From Synchiropus splendidus (Eukaryota > Chordata > Actinopteri > Syngnathiformes > Callionymidae), in the NCBI RefSeq assembly GCF_027744825.2, contig NC_071342.1, forward strand, positions 10,869,501-10,933,500: 64,000 nt of DNA. Reading direction: 5' to 3'. Within the stretch, counting starts at the first letter, position 1. Each line of letters opens with the position of its first letter. The translations under genes and the position numbers were made by a program. Shown here piece after piece: positions 12,148-24,540 of the stretch. The notes under the pieces are model-generated. The model had not been told where the DNA came from and made no database searches. It saw nothing but the letters and a program-made list of their open reading frames with translations.

Positions 12148-13500
12148 GTCAGTTCCGCAGCTTCCGTCTGAAGTGGTCTGGCCACGTTGACTGTGTCTTA
12201 CTGTGGCTCTTCGAGATTATCAGGCCCCGGCCTCAGCAGAAAGCAGATAGAGGAAGTCAAAGACAGAAGCGGAAACTCTCCTCGGCCCCTTTCCCATCAA
12301 GCAAAAACTTCCTGATTTAAACTGCTGAGAAGTTCTGGGTTGTCGCCTCCCCGAGTTTGCGTTGTATCATGACGTACAACTTTCAAGTGTTTTTGTTTAA
12401 TCTCACTGTCCAATGGCTGAAACCATCAAACCAATTCTGGAACCAGGAACATCACTGCCTACTTTTTCATCATTTATCAGACTGTTTCCACTGAAATGTT
12501 TGGTCGTGTTGAAGCTTTATTTACTGATGGATGAACGTGTCGATGTGAATCGATTTTGAAAGGCAGACAAGCAAATCAATTCTTACTTTTTGTATTTGCG
12601 TTTTTTATTGTATTCTATTTATTGATCATACTTGTTTTTGCCACTGGGTGGCAGCATTAGACACAGTGCAGCGTCCGCCTTCAAAACCTGTTTTTATGCA
12701 CGTCTGATTAAATCTGATCAGACAAAACGTCGTTTTTATTTTTGTTTTTATGCAGTTTTGGTCAATGGTCATTGCAGGGATTTGTCTTTTAAACGACTGA
12801 TTTTGATTATTTTAGAAATACTTTTTAGACCACTCACTTGTTGCTCCTGATGTCCTCGAAATCCAATGCCTCCAGTTGTGGCGACTCACTCCACAAACAG
12901 AACTGTGTGGAAAATGTTCAAGATGTGTGTTTGTGCAAGAGGCGAGTCACAACTCACCTGCCCCTCACTTGGGACATACATCTGGGGGTCAAGCCTTTTC
13001 CTCCCTCAAGAGTTTGCAGTGCTGAGGAGTGAAGTGGGGAAGCCTCTCTGCGCATCACGACTTCTCTCCAGCTGCTTTCTTATTTGTGATTCAGCTACAA
13101 GTTGTTGTCTTTGTATGTCAGTGTATCCATATAAACACCCGCTCTCTAGATACATGCTGACTAAGGCTTTCCTCTCACAATAACTGAAATGATCTCAGGT
13201 CATTCCGTTATTGTGAGTATGTCCTGTTTCGGTTGAACACAGCAAATGTGACACATGTGGAGATGAGAACTGCCGACAGTTAGTTTATGCTATTCATTTC
13301 CCATTGTCTTAAGATGTTTTCAGGGGAACATTCATGTGGCGTGTGACCCACTTGGCTCATGGAATTCAGGAAGAGTTTCAGAGAATGAAAACCATGTGTG
13401 ACAGACTCACCGTTTTATTAAAGGTTGCATCTCTTTCTCGACTGTCGTGTAATATGCTTTCGATTTAAAGCTGATTTTGAAGTTGAATAAAACAAACACA
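12148..13500 (+). other. slc25a16: slc25a16 3' UTR and downstream sequence
   Basis: This stretch follows the TAG stop. The first clear AATAAA on the plus strand that I noted is at 13486-13491. It would give a 3' UTR of about 1.3 kb, but an earlier variant signal cannot be excluded. Short ORFs here show no family character. Confidence 0.4.
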
Positions 13501-13633
13501 CAGTTTCATCGTTGCTGCCGGTCTCTGAGTGATGGAAATGTGATGTGTGCACTGATTTCTTTGAGTAGAATAACTTCAAAAAAATCAACTTCAATGGCAT
13601 TTCTTCTGGCCTGTCACATAGCAGGTGATATAA

Positions 13634-13890
<257 letters not shown>

Positions 13891-15920
13891 GTAGGAATCT
13901 ACATCTTTAATGTATCTTCCGCGTGTTCGCGTTCCGCGTACTCGTGAGAATGACTACCAAAAACCCACAACTTAAAATCCAAAAGAATTTATTCCCTGAC
14001 AGAGGAGTCTAATTACCCTAACAGAGCTCTGGGTCCACAACTACGCCTGACTTAGCCTTAGCTCCAGTGGTGTAGAGTGACAAAGACTATCTCTGGCCCT
14101 GACCCTTTTATGACACATTTCAGTTCATCTTGGGGTGTAGTCTCCACTGATTGGTCCTGGGCTCTTGGGGTCCCCGTTGCCATGGCGCCACATTCCTGAT
14201 CTGGTTTCGACACCCCTTGGTTTGGAGTGACATTGATGAATCCTCTTGTTGTTGCCCATTTCCTGGCCTTTTTTGGGTGGAAAGCTGTAAACAGATAATC
14301 CAGTCCCCTCCTCTGATTGGCTTGCTTCTGCTGGTGGACTGGCTGGTCCCATCTCTGCCTGGCTCTGCCTGGGTCCATAATTCATCCTCCTGACCCATCG
14401 CTGTGCCAGAGGTTCCTTATCTTCCACATTCCTTCACTTGGGGGAAGGTAGATGTTTGTCCCCACAAACTCAGATCAGGCTGTTTGGGCCAGTTCTGGGT
14501 TATATCTCCTGGGCTCCTCCTTTGTCCTGGTACCAAATGGTTCCTGCCTTTCATAACTCACTCTTCCATCCACGCATCTTTACCACACTATCCTTATCAT
14601 ACACACCTCTCATACTGGATCAAACTGAGGTTACCTTACCTATTATCACTGCGTCTGTTGGATTCAGTCTTTCATTAGACAAAGCATTTATTCAATAGCA
14701 GATACTTGATAAATATGATCATAAGTAAAATATCATGATTCCCACAGTTCCAAGCCTTAAAATACTCTTTTGTAGGAGTGAATGTAGAGTGTCTGCTGCA
14801 GGTGCGCTGTTCCTCTATGTGTGTGGCCGCTGCATGTGGGAGGGGTTGCCGAGTGAGTGACGTCTCTCCAGAAGTGAAGAGGTGCCCGGTGCGTGTCCAG
14901 CTCTGAATGTGCGCTTCTGTGCAGTTTGGCTGTGACAAAGTCATAAACCAAGTCACGCTCTGTCCCAGACTCGCCTCATCCCTGTCCCAGCTCCAGCCCA
15001 CAACAGGACATCAAACCCTGGAGTGTGCGCTCCAGCCTCTGAGGTGTGGAAAGCGAGCACCTCCCCTGTGACACTCTACCACGGTCCAGTGCGGAGACAG
15101 GAAAGGTTTTACACCTCAATATGGAGAAAAGACAGTCAGTGGGTCAGCTGATCGGTCCGCGCACGTTATGCACGTTATGTATATATATATATATATATAT
15201 ATAGGGACGGAGTGCGGCTACTGCCTCCAGGAGACATGACTAGTTAAACTTTTGCCTTTTTTGGCTTTTTAAAAAAAGCCAAAAAAGTAGTAAAATAATA
15301 ATGAAAATAAGGGGGCATCCCCTACATTTTATTATATTAGTGGCAATATATCACTCTGTTTTTCATACTTGCTGCTTTTTGTGTGTGATTTTCGCTCCAC
15401 TGGGTTAGAGTGTAAAAGTAAAACATTGACTGTATATTCATATAACTGAGATTATGCTGAAAAATGACCCCAAACATGGGAAAACACAGGATCCCCAAGA
15501 ACTCCAACCTCAAAATTGACATAAAAGATATTGTTTAGGCAATGAGAGCTGTCGGGTGCTAAATGTAACTTGACAAGTAACTTGTACTCTAACTTAGTTA
15601 CTTTTAAATTCAAGCGATCGGTTCAGTTACTAAGGAGTAGTCAGTGGTGGGGTTACTTTTTCAAAGTAACAGTGGCACCATGTCTTCCACGTGCTGCTTT
15701 ATTTCCACTTCATTTTAATGCGTCTGAGATTTCACCTTTTTTTTTTTTTTTTTTTTAGGTCCCAGCAAAAAATTGCGCCGTCGCCCACAGCTGAAACCGG
15801 CAACTTTCCCAGAAGAATGGTGGATGTACCTGCCGCACCCAGCCACCCGAAGAGAATAGTTTCGCTGTCTCAACCGGAGCGTTAGTATGAGGTTTCACCT
15901 CCTCTGAGAATAAGACAGGG
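13891..15920. other. Intergenic region between slc25a16 and alox5
   Basis: No gene was recognised. Several overlapping ORFs on both strands at 14058-14700 mark a locally C/T-biased stretch rather than protein, since none has family character. Also present are a short (TA)n tract at 15180-15202 preceded by a doubled GCACGTTAT, the hairpin at 15256-15287, and a T tract at 15737-15756. Confidence 0.6.
15256..15287. repeat. Near-perfect palindrome / hairpin
   Basis: CTTTTTTGGCTTTTT is followed after two bases by its exact inverse, AAAAAGCCAAAAAAG. The result is a 15-bp stem with almost no loop. Confidence 0.85.
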
Positions 15921-15954
15921 AAGATGAGAGACGCAGTCATTGTTTCAGGACCCG

Positions 15955-16079
15955 CTCCCTCTGTGGGCGGTGCGGGGAGGGTCCTGCCCTCCGCCTCCAC
16001 TGGACCGAGAACCTCTCCAGCGGCGACCAGAGCGCGGGATCTTGCAGAGAAGGCCAACGGTCCGAGTTTCCTGGCGGGG
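15955..16079 (+). promoter_or_regulatory. alox5: alox5 proximal promoter / 5' UTR with GC box
   Basis: This CpG- and GC-rich stretch directly precedes the alox5 start. It holds a GC-box-like run, GTGGGCGGTGCGGGGAGGG, at 15963-15981. The human ALOX5 promoter is known for GC boxes that bind Sp1. A single such box here is consistent with that but is not a demonstration. Confidence 0.5.
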
Positions 16080-19000
16080 ATGCGCAGCTACACGGTGACC
16101 GTCGCCACCGGGGGCCAGTGGTTCGCCGGCACGGATGACTACGTCTACGTCACTCTGGTGGGCAGCGAGGGCTGCAGCGAGAGGAGCCTGCTGGACAAGG
16201 CGCTGTACAACGACTTCGAGAGAGGAGCGGTGGGTTCAGAGCAGATGAGCGTTCTGCCTTCGCAGCATCTTACTATTTGTTATTTCAGAATCTCAGTCGT
16301 CTCAAGAAAATTCCCTAAGGTCATTTTTGTGGCAAGCGAAACTCATGACAGGCCGCAACACGCGCAGAAATATTTGAGATAAATGAAAAAAAAAGTCTTG
16401 GGGCAATATACAGCACTGCCTCAGAAAATTACAACATTATGATAAAGTTCTTTCTTTTCTGTAAAGCACTTAAAACAAACCAAAATGTCATACATTCTAG
16501 ATTCATTACTAATCAATTGACAAAGGAAGCATATTATTTATATAGGAAAATTATATAAAAATGATTATATAGGAAAATATTTCGAGATAGGATTTTTGAG
16601 TTCTCTTAAGCTGTAAGCCATAATCAGCAATATTAAAATAATAAAAGCAATATTTCAGTTGATTTGTAATGGATCCAGAATGTATGACTTTTTTGTTTTT
16701 TTCATTGCATTACAGAAAATAAAGAACACAATATTCTAATTTTCTGAGACAGTCCTGTAAGTTTCTTCTCCACATGCTGTTTTTTTTTTTTTTTTTTTTT
16801 TAGCAGGGAACTGTATTTGTATGTTTAGTGACGTTAGTTGTAAATTACTGTCAGTATTTTCACAGATATTACAAACTGCATGTACTAGTACTACACCTCA
16901 GGAAAGTGCTATTATTACAACTGTAAAGTCTACTATTACCACTACTTCCACTGTCACTAAAAGTACCTCTACTACTACTTCACCTACACTTGATGCTGCC
17001 TGCGCTAAAACTATGAATCTACTGCTACTGCTTCACCTATTATCACTTTTACTGCTATGTCAACAACGACAACTTCTACTTCCACTGCCATTACTGATGA
17101 CTATAACTATCACAACGTCCACCATCATAACGTACCTCTGATGCTACTTCAGTCACTACGAACCCTTATTTCCTCCTGCTCAAGTTACCTCACGGTGTTT
17201 GGTACAACTGCCGTTGCTGCTGACTTTACTGCAGCCACATGATTTGGTTGGAATACAAAAGAAAAGAGACGCAGAGTTTTTTTTATGTCCAAATATTGCT
17301 TTTTAAGAGTACCCGATCAAATGTGGAAACTCAGGTGCTCATCATTTGCAGCGCACTGCTTTATTTTTTGATTCCAACAAGATTGCAAATTATTATAAGC
17401 GTGGTATTTGGGATTGCTAACCCCTAACTTTGGATGCTAACTATTGGATGACAACCAGACAGAAATGGCTATCAACCAACTGTGGGTTTTTGGAATAATA
17501 TGGCTCCTGTACATTTAAAAACTTTCATTTTTTTTCATGTAAATATGTGTGAGTGCATGTAATAATAATGAACTGAAATATATTTACATCTATAAACTGA
17601 ATTAAACCATATGTATATTTCAATAATAATTCCAACCGGAGCCTGGTTTTCTGTAAACACTGCACGTTATCTGCCATCTTGTTTTCTGTTGTCTCACCTT
17701 CGACCTTTAAGCAGGTTGATTCCTATGAAGTGAGAGTGGAGGAGGATCTGGGCGAGATTCTCTTGGTGAAAATAGAGAAGAATAAATACTGGGTGCAAGA
17801 CGACTGGTACTGCAGGTACATCACGGTCAAGACCCCATCCGGAGACCACATGGAGTTCCCCTGCTTCCGCTGGATCGTCGACAACAAGGAGGTGGTGTTG
17901 CGGGATGGAAGAGGTTCGCATGGACCCGCTAAAGTTACAAAGCGCTAAGTGATCCTCCCTCATAGCCGTGGTGGTGTTTTTCAGCCCACCTTCCTCAGGA
18001 CGACAAGCTCAGTCTGTTCAAGAAGCACAGGAAAGCCGAGCTGGAGATGAGGCAGAAAACTTACAGGCAGGTGCTCCTTCCTGCGAAGTGGAGGTCTGGA
18101 CCTGAAGGTCCTCTCACGTCCCGACTGTGCTCTGCAGGTGGACGGAGTGGCAGCCGGGGTTCCCCTTGAGCATCGATGCCAAGGCTCACCATGATTTGCC
18201 ACGGGACGTCCAGTTTGACAGTGAGAAGGGAGTGGACTTCGCCCTCAACTACACTAAAGCGTACGTCCTGGATCAGACGTTTTTTTAAACAGTCCAACAT
18301 TGATGATAGTCGTGGAAGTTTCAGCTCACTCCTCAGAACCAGCACGTCCCATTCGTCTGCACTGTTAGTCCATGGACTGCACAGCATCAGACACCGTTGT
18401 GACGCAAATGTCTACTTCCAGGATCGAGAACCTGTTCGTGAACCAGTTCATGCACATGTTCCAGTCCTCCTGGGGGGACTTTGAAGATTTCCAGAAGATC
18501 TTCCAGAGAATCAAAAACACAAATTCAGGTGAGTGGAATTTCTCCGCTCTGGAACATGGAAGGCATTAGTCACAGCTCTTTATTCACCTGTGAATTTTAT
18601 CACCAGAGTACGTGATGAAACACTGGAGGGAGGACTTCCTGTTCGGGTATCAGTTCCTGAACGGCTGCAACCCAGTTTTAATCCGAAAATGCACCAAGAT
18701 TCCTGACAAGTTTCCCGTCACTCATGAGATGGTTGCGCTCAGTCTTGAGAGGGAGTTGACTCTGGAGCAGGAAGTACAGGTGACCCACCAGGGTCAATAC
18801 CACCAGGCAAGAGAGCGTGAAAATGCTATGGTAAAGTGCGCTCTTGTGCTTGCAGGCAGGTAACATCTTCATTGTGGACTATGAGGTTCTAGAGGGCGTC
18901 AGTCCAAACTGCACAGACCTGTCCACAACTCAGTACCTGGCTGCCCCCATTTGTCTTCTCTACAGGAACCTCAGGAAGAAAATCCTTCCCATTGCTATTC

Positions 19001-21660
19001 AGGTTTGTGTTCAGTTCAGGTGAGGCGAACCAGTCACATCACAGGCTCACACAGTCTATAGGAGTTAGCATCGCCACAGGCGACCACCCAGGACCCAACT
19101 GGGCCTGTAAAACTAACTACGTGCCAGACTAATTTGCGACCTTCACCCTCTATGCAAGGTCAAGCTCATATTTTGCTGTCAGAATAAAGAAAGTGTGCTC
19201 CCTCCATTTGTCCCCAGCTGGGTCAGAGCCCGGGTGAGGACATGCCCATCTTCCTGCCCACCGACAGCCATCACGACTGGCTCCTGGCCAAGATCTGGGT
19301 CCGCTCGGCCGACTTCCAGTACCACCAGAACATCACTCACCTGCTGCGGACTCATCTGATCACAGAGTTGTTCGCCATCGCCATGTACCGGCAGCTGCCC
19401 GCCGTCCACCCGGCCTTCAAAGTTAATCCCAGTGATACTCTGGCGCCCGATTGGTCCACGTATTCATGTCTTCTCATCTGTGCTTCCCGCAGCTGCTCAT
19501 CCCTCACGTCCGCTTCACCATCGCCATCAACACCAAAGCTCGCGAGGAGCTCATCTGCGAGAGAGGGCTGTTCGACAAGGTCAGGTTGAAGCAGTGAACG
19601 CGTGTCTGTCCTCACTTTCGCTTCCCTCACTTTTTTCCCGCCTTCCTTCCTTGCCTTGCTTTATTTTCGTCAGAATTTGTTTGAGATTTGAGCAATGAAC
19701 AAGCACATATTTTGAAATTACGGCTCCAGCAAGCAAGTTTTTGGAGTAATAACTTTTCTTCTTACACAACCTCCGCACAGCGCTACATTAGTACCAAAAA
19801 GCGAACCAGTCACAGCGTCCGGGGAAAGCTTGTTCCTGATTGGCTGGTAGCCAGTGGCAACATGTCGTAGCATGTGAGGAATGACTTGTGTTGTTGTCAT
19901 GTTACGCTAATATTCATTTCCCCTTTTCTGCAACGATGAAGAAAAATACCTACCAGGCTAACTGTGCTAACGCTGGTTTCTGTAACACAACCTTTCTCCC
20001 CTATAATACTCGGAAAAAAGAGGGAGAAACTACGAAAAATGTTCAGTTGAAAATATCACGTGACGCATCCATCCAGGTACTTCTCTTTCGCTAATATTCT
20101 TCCTTCTTCAATTCTGTTCTGTCCATCCTATCCCTCTTTCTTTATACCTCCAGTCCTTCCTCCTTCCCCTGTTTCTTTCTTCCTTCGCTCATTTGTTCGT
20201 AACTAGTCTTTTTGTTATGCAGCTATGACATTTATGTTTCATCTCTTCCTCCACATATAAATCAATTCTGTTTTCCCCTTTGCTCCCTCCATCTTTCCGC
20301 TCCTGAAGGCCAATGCGACGGGTGGAGGAGGCCACATACAGCTGATCCAGAGGACCATGAAGACCCTGACCTTCAGGTCTCTGTGCTTCCCTGACATGAT
20401 CAAGTCTCGAAACATGGAGGACCAAGAAGAGCTGCCCAAATACTTCTACAGAGACGACGGCTACAAAGTGTGGGAGGCCACAAAGAAGTGAGGCTCTCTC
20501 GTTTGTCTCAGCTGGTGCTGGTGCTGACAGCTGTTTGTTTGTTCGCAGCTTTGTGTCCGACGTGATGTGTCTGTACTACACCAGCGATGAGAAGGTGCAG
20601 CAGGACGAGGAAATCCAGGCTTTTGTCAAAGACGTGTGCAGCTTTGGAATGCAGGACTTTGACCAATGCGGTGGGTGAACACCGCAGGCCGTTTCAGGTC
20701 ATGTTGACATGACATCCTGTGTTTCACCTCAAGGGAGTGACGACACTCTTGCCAAAGATGTTGTAAAAAAAAAAAGCCACGTGCCTCGGTTGGTCAATGA
20801 TTCTGGGCTTTGTCTGTCTCAACAGAGTTTCCCAAATCTCTGAAGTCACGGGAGGAACTGATCGAGTACCTGACCATCATCATATTCACGGCTTCGGCCC
20901 AGCATGCGGCGGTCAACTTTGGGCAAGTAAGGCTGTGTCCCATTTCTCACCCCAACACTCGTTTTTGACCCAAACACTTTTGCGCGTTCTTGTTCTTGTT
21001 GTTGTTCTTGTTCAGTATTTATGTGCGACAGTATGTTTTTATTTCTTCTCAACAAACAACAGTCACGGCAGCCAATGACACGTTGCATTTACGCGTGACA
21101 TCATGAGGTGTGGTCCCAATTCTTAGGGACACAGCCTAAGACTTCCCAAGTTAGCTCAGTGACTGATGCAACAATAGGCTCCTGAGCGCCGCGTCCTGGA
21201 TTGAGCCCGCAGGCCTGCACTTTGACACGTATCTGTACTCCTTTATTCAGTACGACTGGTGTTCCTGGATCCCGAATGCGCCGTCCACCATGCGGCAGCC
21301 GCCGCCGACACAGAAGGGCGTGGCCGACATGAGGCTGATCGTGGACAGCCTTCCAGACCGTGGGCGCTCCTGCTGGCACCTGGGGGCCGTCTGGGCCCTC
21401 AGCCAGTACCAGGAGAACGAGGTGAAGAACAGCAGCACCTGCTGGGGTTCGGCACGTGTATCTAAAGCGCCTCTTCACAGATATTCCTGGGGACGTATCC
21501 GGACGAGCATTTCACGGAGAAGTCGGTGAAGGAGGCCATGGAGAAGTTCAGGAAGCAGCTGGTGGACATCACCAGCGACATCAAGAAGAGGAACGAAGGG
21601 ATGAAGATGCCCTACTTCAACATGTCTCCAGACAGAATCCCAAACAGCGTTGCTGTGTGA
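16080..21660 (+). CDS. alox5: alox5, arachidonate 5-lipoxygenase, 14 exons, complete
   Basis: The product oxygenates arachidonate to 5-HPETE and converts it to leukotriene A4, working with FLAP at the nuclear envelope. Coding exons are 16080-16229, 17715-17913, 17985-18066, 18138-18260, 18422-18528, 18607-18779, 18856-19002, 19218-19421, 19493-19579, 20309-20487, 20549-20670, 20826-20926, 21251-21421 and 21481-21660. They sum to 2025 bases, or 674 aa, the human length, and all phases join. The PLAT domain is residues 1-117, with Trp14, Trp76 and Trp103. Cork residues are Phe178 and Tyr182. Iron ligands are His368, His373, His551 and Asn555, with the C-terminal carboxylate on Val674 where Ile is usual. 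Ala425-Asn426 and Ala604, typical of 5-LOX, are present. The exon 3 donor is GC (TACAG then GCAGGT). The start at 16080 matches the family; an in-frame ATG at 15924 would add 52 atypical residues. Confidence 0.97.
16411..16757. mobile_element. Tc1/mariner-like MITE in alox5 intron 1
   Basis: The element is 347 bp, flanked by TA on both sides (16409-16410 and 16758-16759). The left end reads CAGCACTGCCTCAGAAAATTA. The inverse of the right end reads CAGGACTGTCTCAGAAAATTA and continues to match imperfectly for about 40 bp. The interior (GTAAGCCATAATCAGCAATA, TTGATTTGTAATGGATCCAG) resembles short non-autonomous elements common in teleosts. There is no transposase ORF. Confidence 0.8.
16780..16801. 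repeat. T homopolymer of 22
   Basis: An uninterrupted T run in alox5 intron 1, just right of the MITE. Confidence 0.9.
16875..17150. repeat. Degenerate (ACT/TAC)-rich simple sequence
   Basis: Imperfect trinucleotide-like text built from CTACTA, ACTTCCACTG and TACTACTACTTC runs through alox5 intron 1. It produces Thr/Ser-rich and Leu-rich ORFs that are not genes. Confidence 0.7.
19580..20308 (+). other. alox5 intron 9, no further feature recognised
   Basis: This GT-AG intron is larger than its neighbours. It holds pyrimidine-rich stretches at 19630-19670 and 20095-20190. No repeat boundary was recognised. Confidence 0.6.
21150..21222 (+). repeat. tRNA-like (SINE-like) fragment in alox5 intron 12
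   Basis: TTAGCTCAGTGAC resembles a tRNA A box, and GGATTGAGCCC about 50 bases later resembles a weak B box. There is no acceptor stem pairing, so this is not a functional tRNA. It may be the head of an old tRNA-derived SINE. Confidence 0.35.
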
Positions 21661-24235
21661 GGAGCTATGCAACATTTGTCTGTAACTATGATCGCTAAAT
21701 GCCGTCAACTTTTTCCCAACAATTCAAGTGGATCACAGCAGAAATGTTCTTATATAACCGACACATTCCTCATCCATACGCTGACTTGAGAGGCGAGTTT
21801 AGGCAGGTGATAGTTTTGGGGTTATGAGGAACAACTTTTTCTTATGATGCTAAACATCAGGATTTTTTCTTCAAAATGTTATCCCTCATCACATGCATGA
21901 TACACATGCAGGAGTCATGAGACTTTCATATCAAATCTACACAAAGGCACTTTAGATCACGAAGCAGATAAAAAAATAACGAAACAGCACAATGTTAAAA
22001 TATAGTATGATTTTCAGTGCAGTGATTATTTAAAAAGTCAGCGCACTGGCACCGTTTTTAACGACACCGATCTGTGATCAGGAATGTACAGAGAGGTTTT
22101 GACTTCTATTTATCGTTCTTAAATCCTTGCTGCCCTCTAGTGGCGAGTCAGGTGAGACTAGTGTCGCCACAATTTTATGAACGTCATTGAAACGGCTGAA
22201 ACTATTAAATATAATAGTGTTTAAATATTCATTAACCCCAAAATATCACGTGAAATTTGAAATCTGATCTTTACAAAATGACAACAGAGAAAACCTAAAG
22301 AAAAAATGATCTGTCCCGGTGCTCCTTATGTGATCAACATGTGATGCTTTAGAGCCTTGAAAAACAGTTAGCTATTCATTTCCCTAACTGTCACAGATTT
22401 TTCAAAACAGAAACAGCTCACTGATATATAAACAAGATTTTCTCATTACAAAGGAGTACAGTAGATTCTGTACTTGAGGGTTAAATGAATACTTTTTGTG
22501 CGAGAAACCTTTTATAAATGGATTTTGAGTAGTGCTGTGCTTCTTAAAATAACTGGCTTAACTTTCTATTTTTCCATCCATGACAAACTAAAGAAATATC
22601 CCTCACACAAACTGTTTGATTTGAGTCTGACCCATCACACAGACACTGTCCGTCATAAAAGCAACTTCATTTTTATTTGGTCGTTCTTTTTAAGTCTACA
22701 TACTATCTTCAAACATGGGAGGGGAAAAACATCAATATTTATTCAGTTTTATAAACATAAGTACTTTGAGCAAAGTTTTTACATTTCTACTCCAAATAAA
22801 GTTCACAGACGGACTGGTGGAATGATATCATCGGAGACGGAACAGTCGTGGTCGAGTCCAGTCAGCAGTAAACACGCCTTGCGCTTTATGCAATTTACAC
22901 TTTTTCCCAGGTTTTCTTTTTGAACATGTGAAAGAAAGCAAAGTGCAGACGAGTGACAAAGAAAAACCTGCATCCAGCAAAACGTGAAGGAGCCAGCTCC
23001 TTTTGCTAAGCATGTGTCATCACAATCTTAAAATAAAGCAGGAAACTAGTGCAACAAATGAAGTCTGGGGAGTGTAAATTGCATAAAACGGATTAAAAAG
23101 GAAACATTTCATTTTAAATAAATAGGAGACAAATAACAGAGAGGACCAGGGAGGAACCCCTGGCCGGACGCTGACACACAACTAGAGAATAGAACAACAA
23201 CAAAAGGGTAATTGCACTTTTTATCTGTCTAATTGCACAGAGCCTTCTGGCTATCAAACGCATCTCAGTCGACACTCATCAGTGGGGAACGCAGCCTCCT
23301 GCTGATGGCGCTGTCTCTTTTTCCGCACGGTGATGTTTGTCGCTCAAAGACTGGCTCTTTTAAAATGTGTCGCTAAAATGGCTGGTAGGCTCAACATGAG
23401 CCCGGCTTCTCTGTGCTCCTGAACCACGAACCAAGGGTGGTGAAAGACGCCGGCCCCATCTCCGGCTCAGGTGAACCAGGAACCAGGAGCGGAGAGAAGC
23501 GTGGATTATTTTCCCCTCCAGGACAAAAGCAGGCAAATCATCGTCGTAAAAACTGCACATGGAGTATATCACACTATAAATACTTTTTAGGAACACAGAA
23601 GTCGCCCGAAGACACGGAAAAGATCCTGAAATTTCCAGTTGACAGTAGAAAACTTTTTTTTTCATCATCATTTTCACTTATTTTGTATAAAAAAAAGTTA
23701 CATTCTTGAATCCTTCTAAACTTCCATTTGTAGTCCCAGTTCAATTTTTGTCATCCGTGTGTGTTTGGAAAAAAAAAACACATTTTAAGCACAGGAAATT
23801 AAAGACGTCCAAGAGCTCCTCCACACCTCCAACTTGAAGCAAAAAGTGATATAACAGAGGCAAATCCACCATTTCCCTTGTTGGACAGGAGTCCAGTGAT
23901 GGACAGTCGATGGGAGAGTGTAAACACCTGCCTCCTCGTGCTGTCACCGTGTCTTCATGTGACGACCAGTGTGGCTCCCTCGTGCACGACATCATCAGCA
24001 CAGTAAAACAGATAAGAAAGTAACGAAAAAGTGCGCAGGATCTGACAGGATCTGTCAGGTCACATGATGTGTAAAAACAGCAGTGGGTGCGTCGCAACGT
24101 ACAGCAGGCCAAGCCACATTTCTAAACCACATTGACACCTCCAGTGTGAGTCTGGGAGCCTCACCATGAAGGTGTGCCTGGTCCTCCTCCTCAGACATCT
24201 ACAATCACTTCTGCGAGGAGCCGAGCTCAGGTGCG
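21661..24235. other. Convergent 3' ends of alox5 (+) and marchf8 (-)
   Basis: No coding gene was recognised. On the plus strand the clear AATAAA for alox5 is at 22795-22800; an ATTAAA near 22204 is an earlier option. On the minus strand AATAAA for marchf8 occurs at 22738-22743 and 22672-22677. If these signals are used, the two 3' UTRs meet or overlap around 22.7-22.8 kb. Confidence 0.45.
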
Positions 24236-24540
24236 TCACACGTGTAGCACCTCCATACTGTAGTCTTCCGTCTCTGTGTACTGGGAGGAGTTTGTGTCCG
24301 ACTGGGTCGGCATCAGCGCCTCCTTGTTGTCCAGACTGGGCTCGATGAGCGGCGGCTTCTCCAGCACCAGCTTTTTACACGTCTCCGGTCGGTTCTGGAC
24401 GTATATGACCCGGTTGTACGCCTTGAGCCGCCGCCATAGATGGATGTAGACCTTGCACTGCACGTACATGAAGACAAGTCCGCCGGTGAAGCCGATGGCC
24501 ACCACCACCAGCTTGGTCCAGAAAGGCCACTCCAGGATGC
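24236..24540 (-). CDS. marchf8: marchf8 terminal coding exon (TM2 and cytoplasmic tail)
   Basis: The acceptor TTCTCAG opens [20 protein letters not shown], which leads into the second transmembrane helix. The tail YNRVIYVQN ... [13 protein letters not shown] follows, then TGA at 24236. The Tyr-containing tail resembles sorting signals of the family. Confidence 0.95.

Noticed and set aside
14058..14700. Cluster of overlapping ORFs on both strands
   Set aside because: All frames are open because of base bias, and none resembles a known protein.
15924..16079. In-frame upstream ATG that would extend alox5 by 52 residues
   Set aside because: The PLAT domain of 5-lipoxygenases starts directly with [11 protein letters not shown]. 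The extension is GC-rich low-complexity sequence typical of a 5' UTR.
21150..21222. Functional tRNA gene
   Set aside because: Only weak A and B boxes are present, with no acceptor or anticodon stem pairing.
22498..22923. 141-codon plus-strand ORF
   Set aside because: It lies in the AT-rich 3' region between alox5 and marchf8, with no domain, no splice context and a composition like noncoding DNA.
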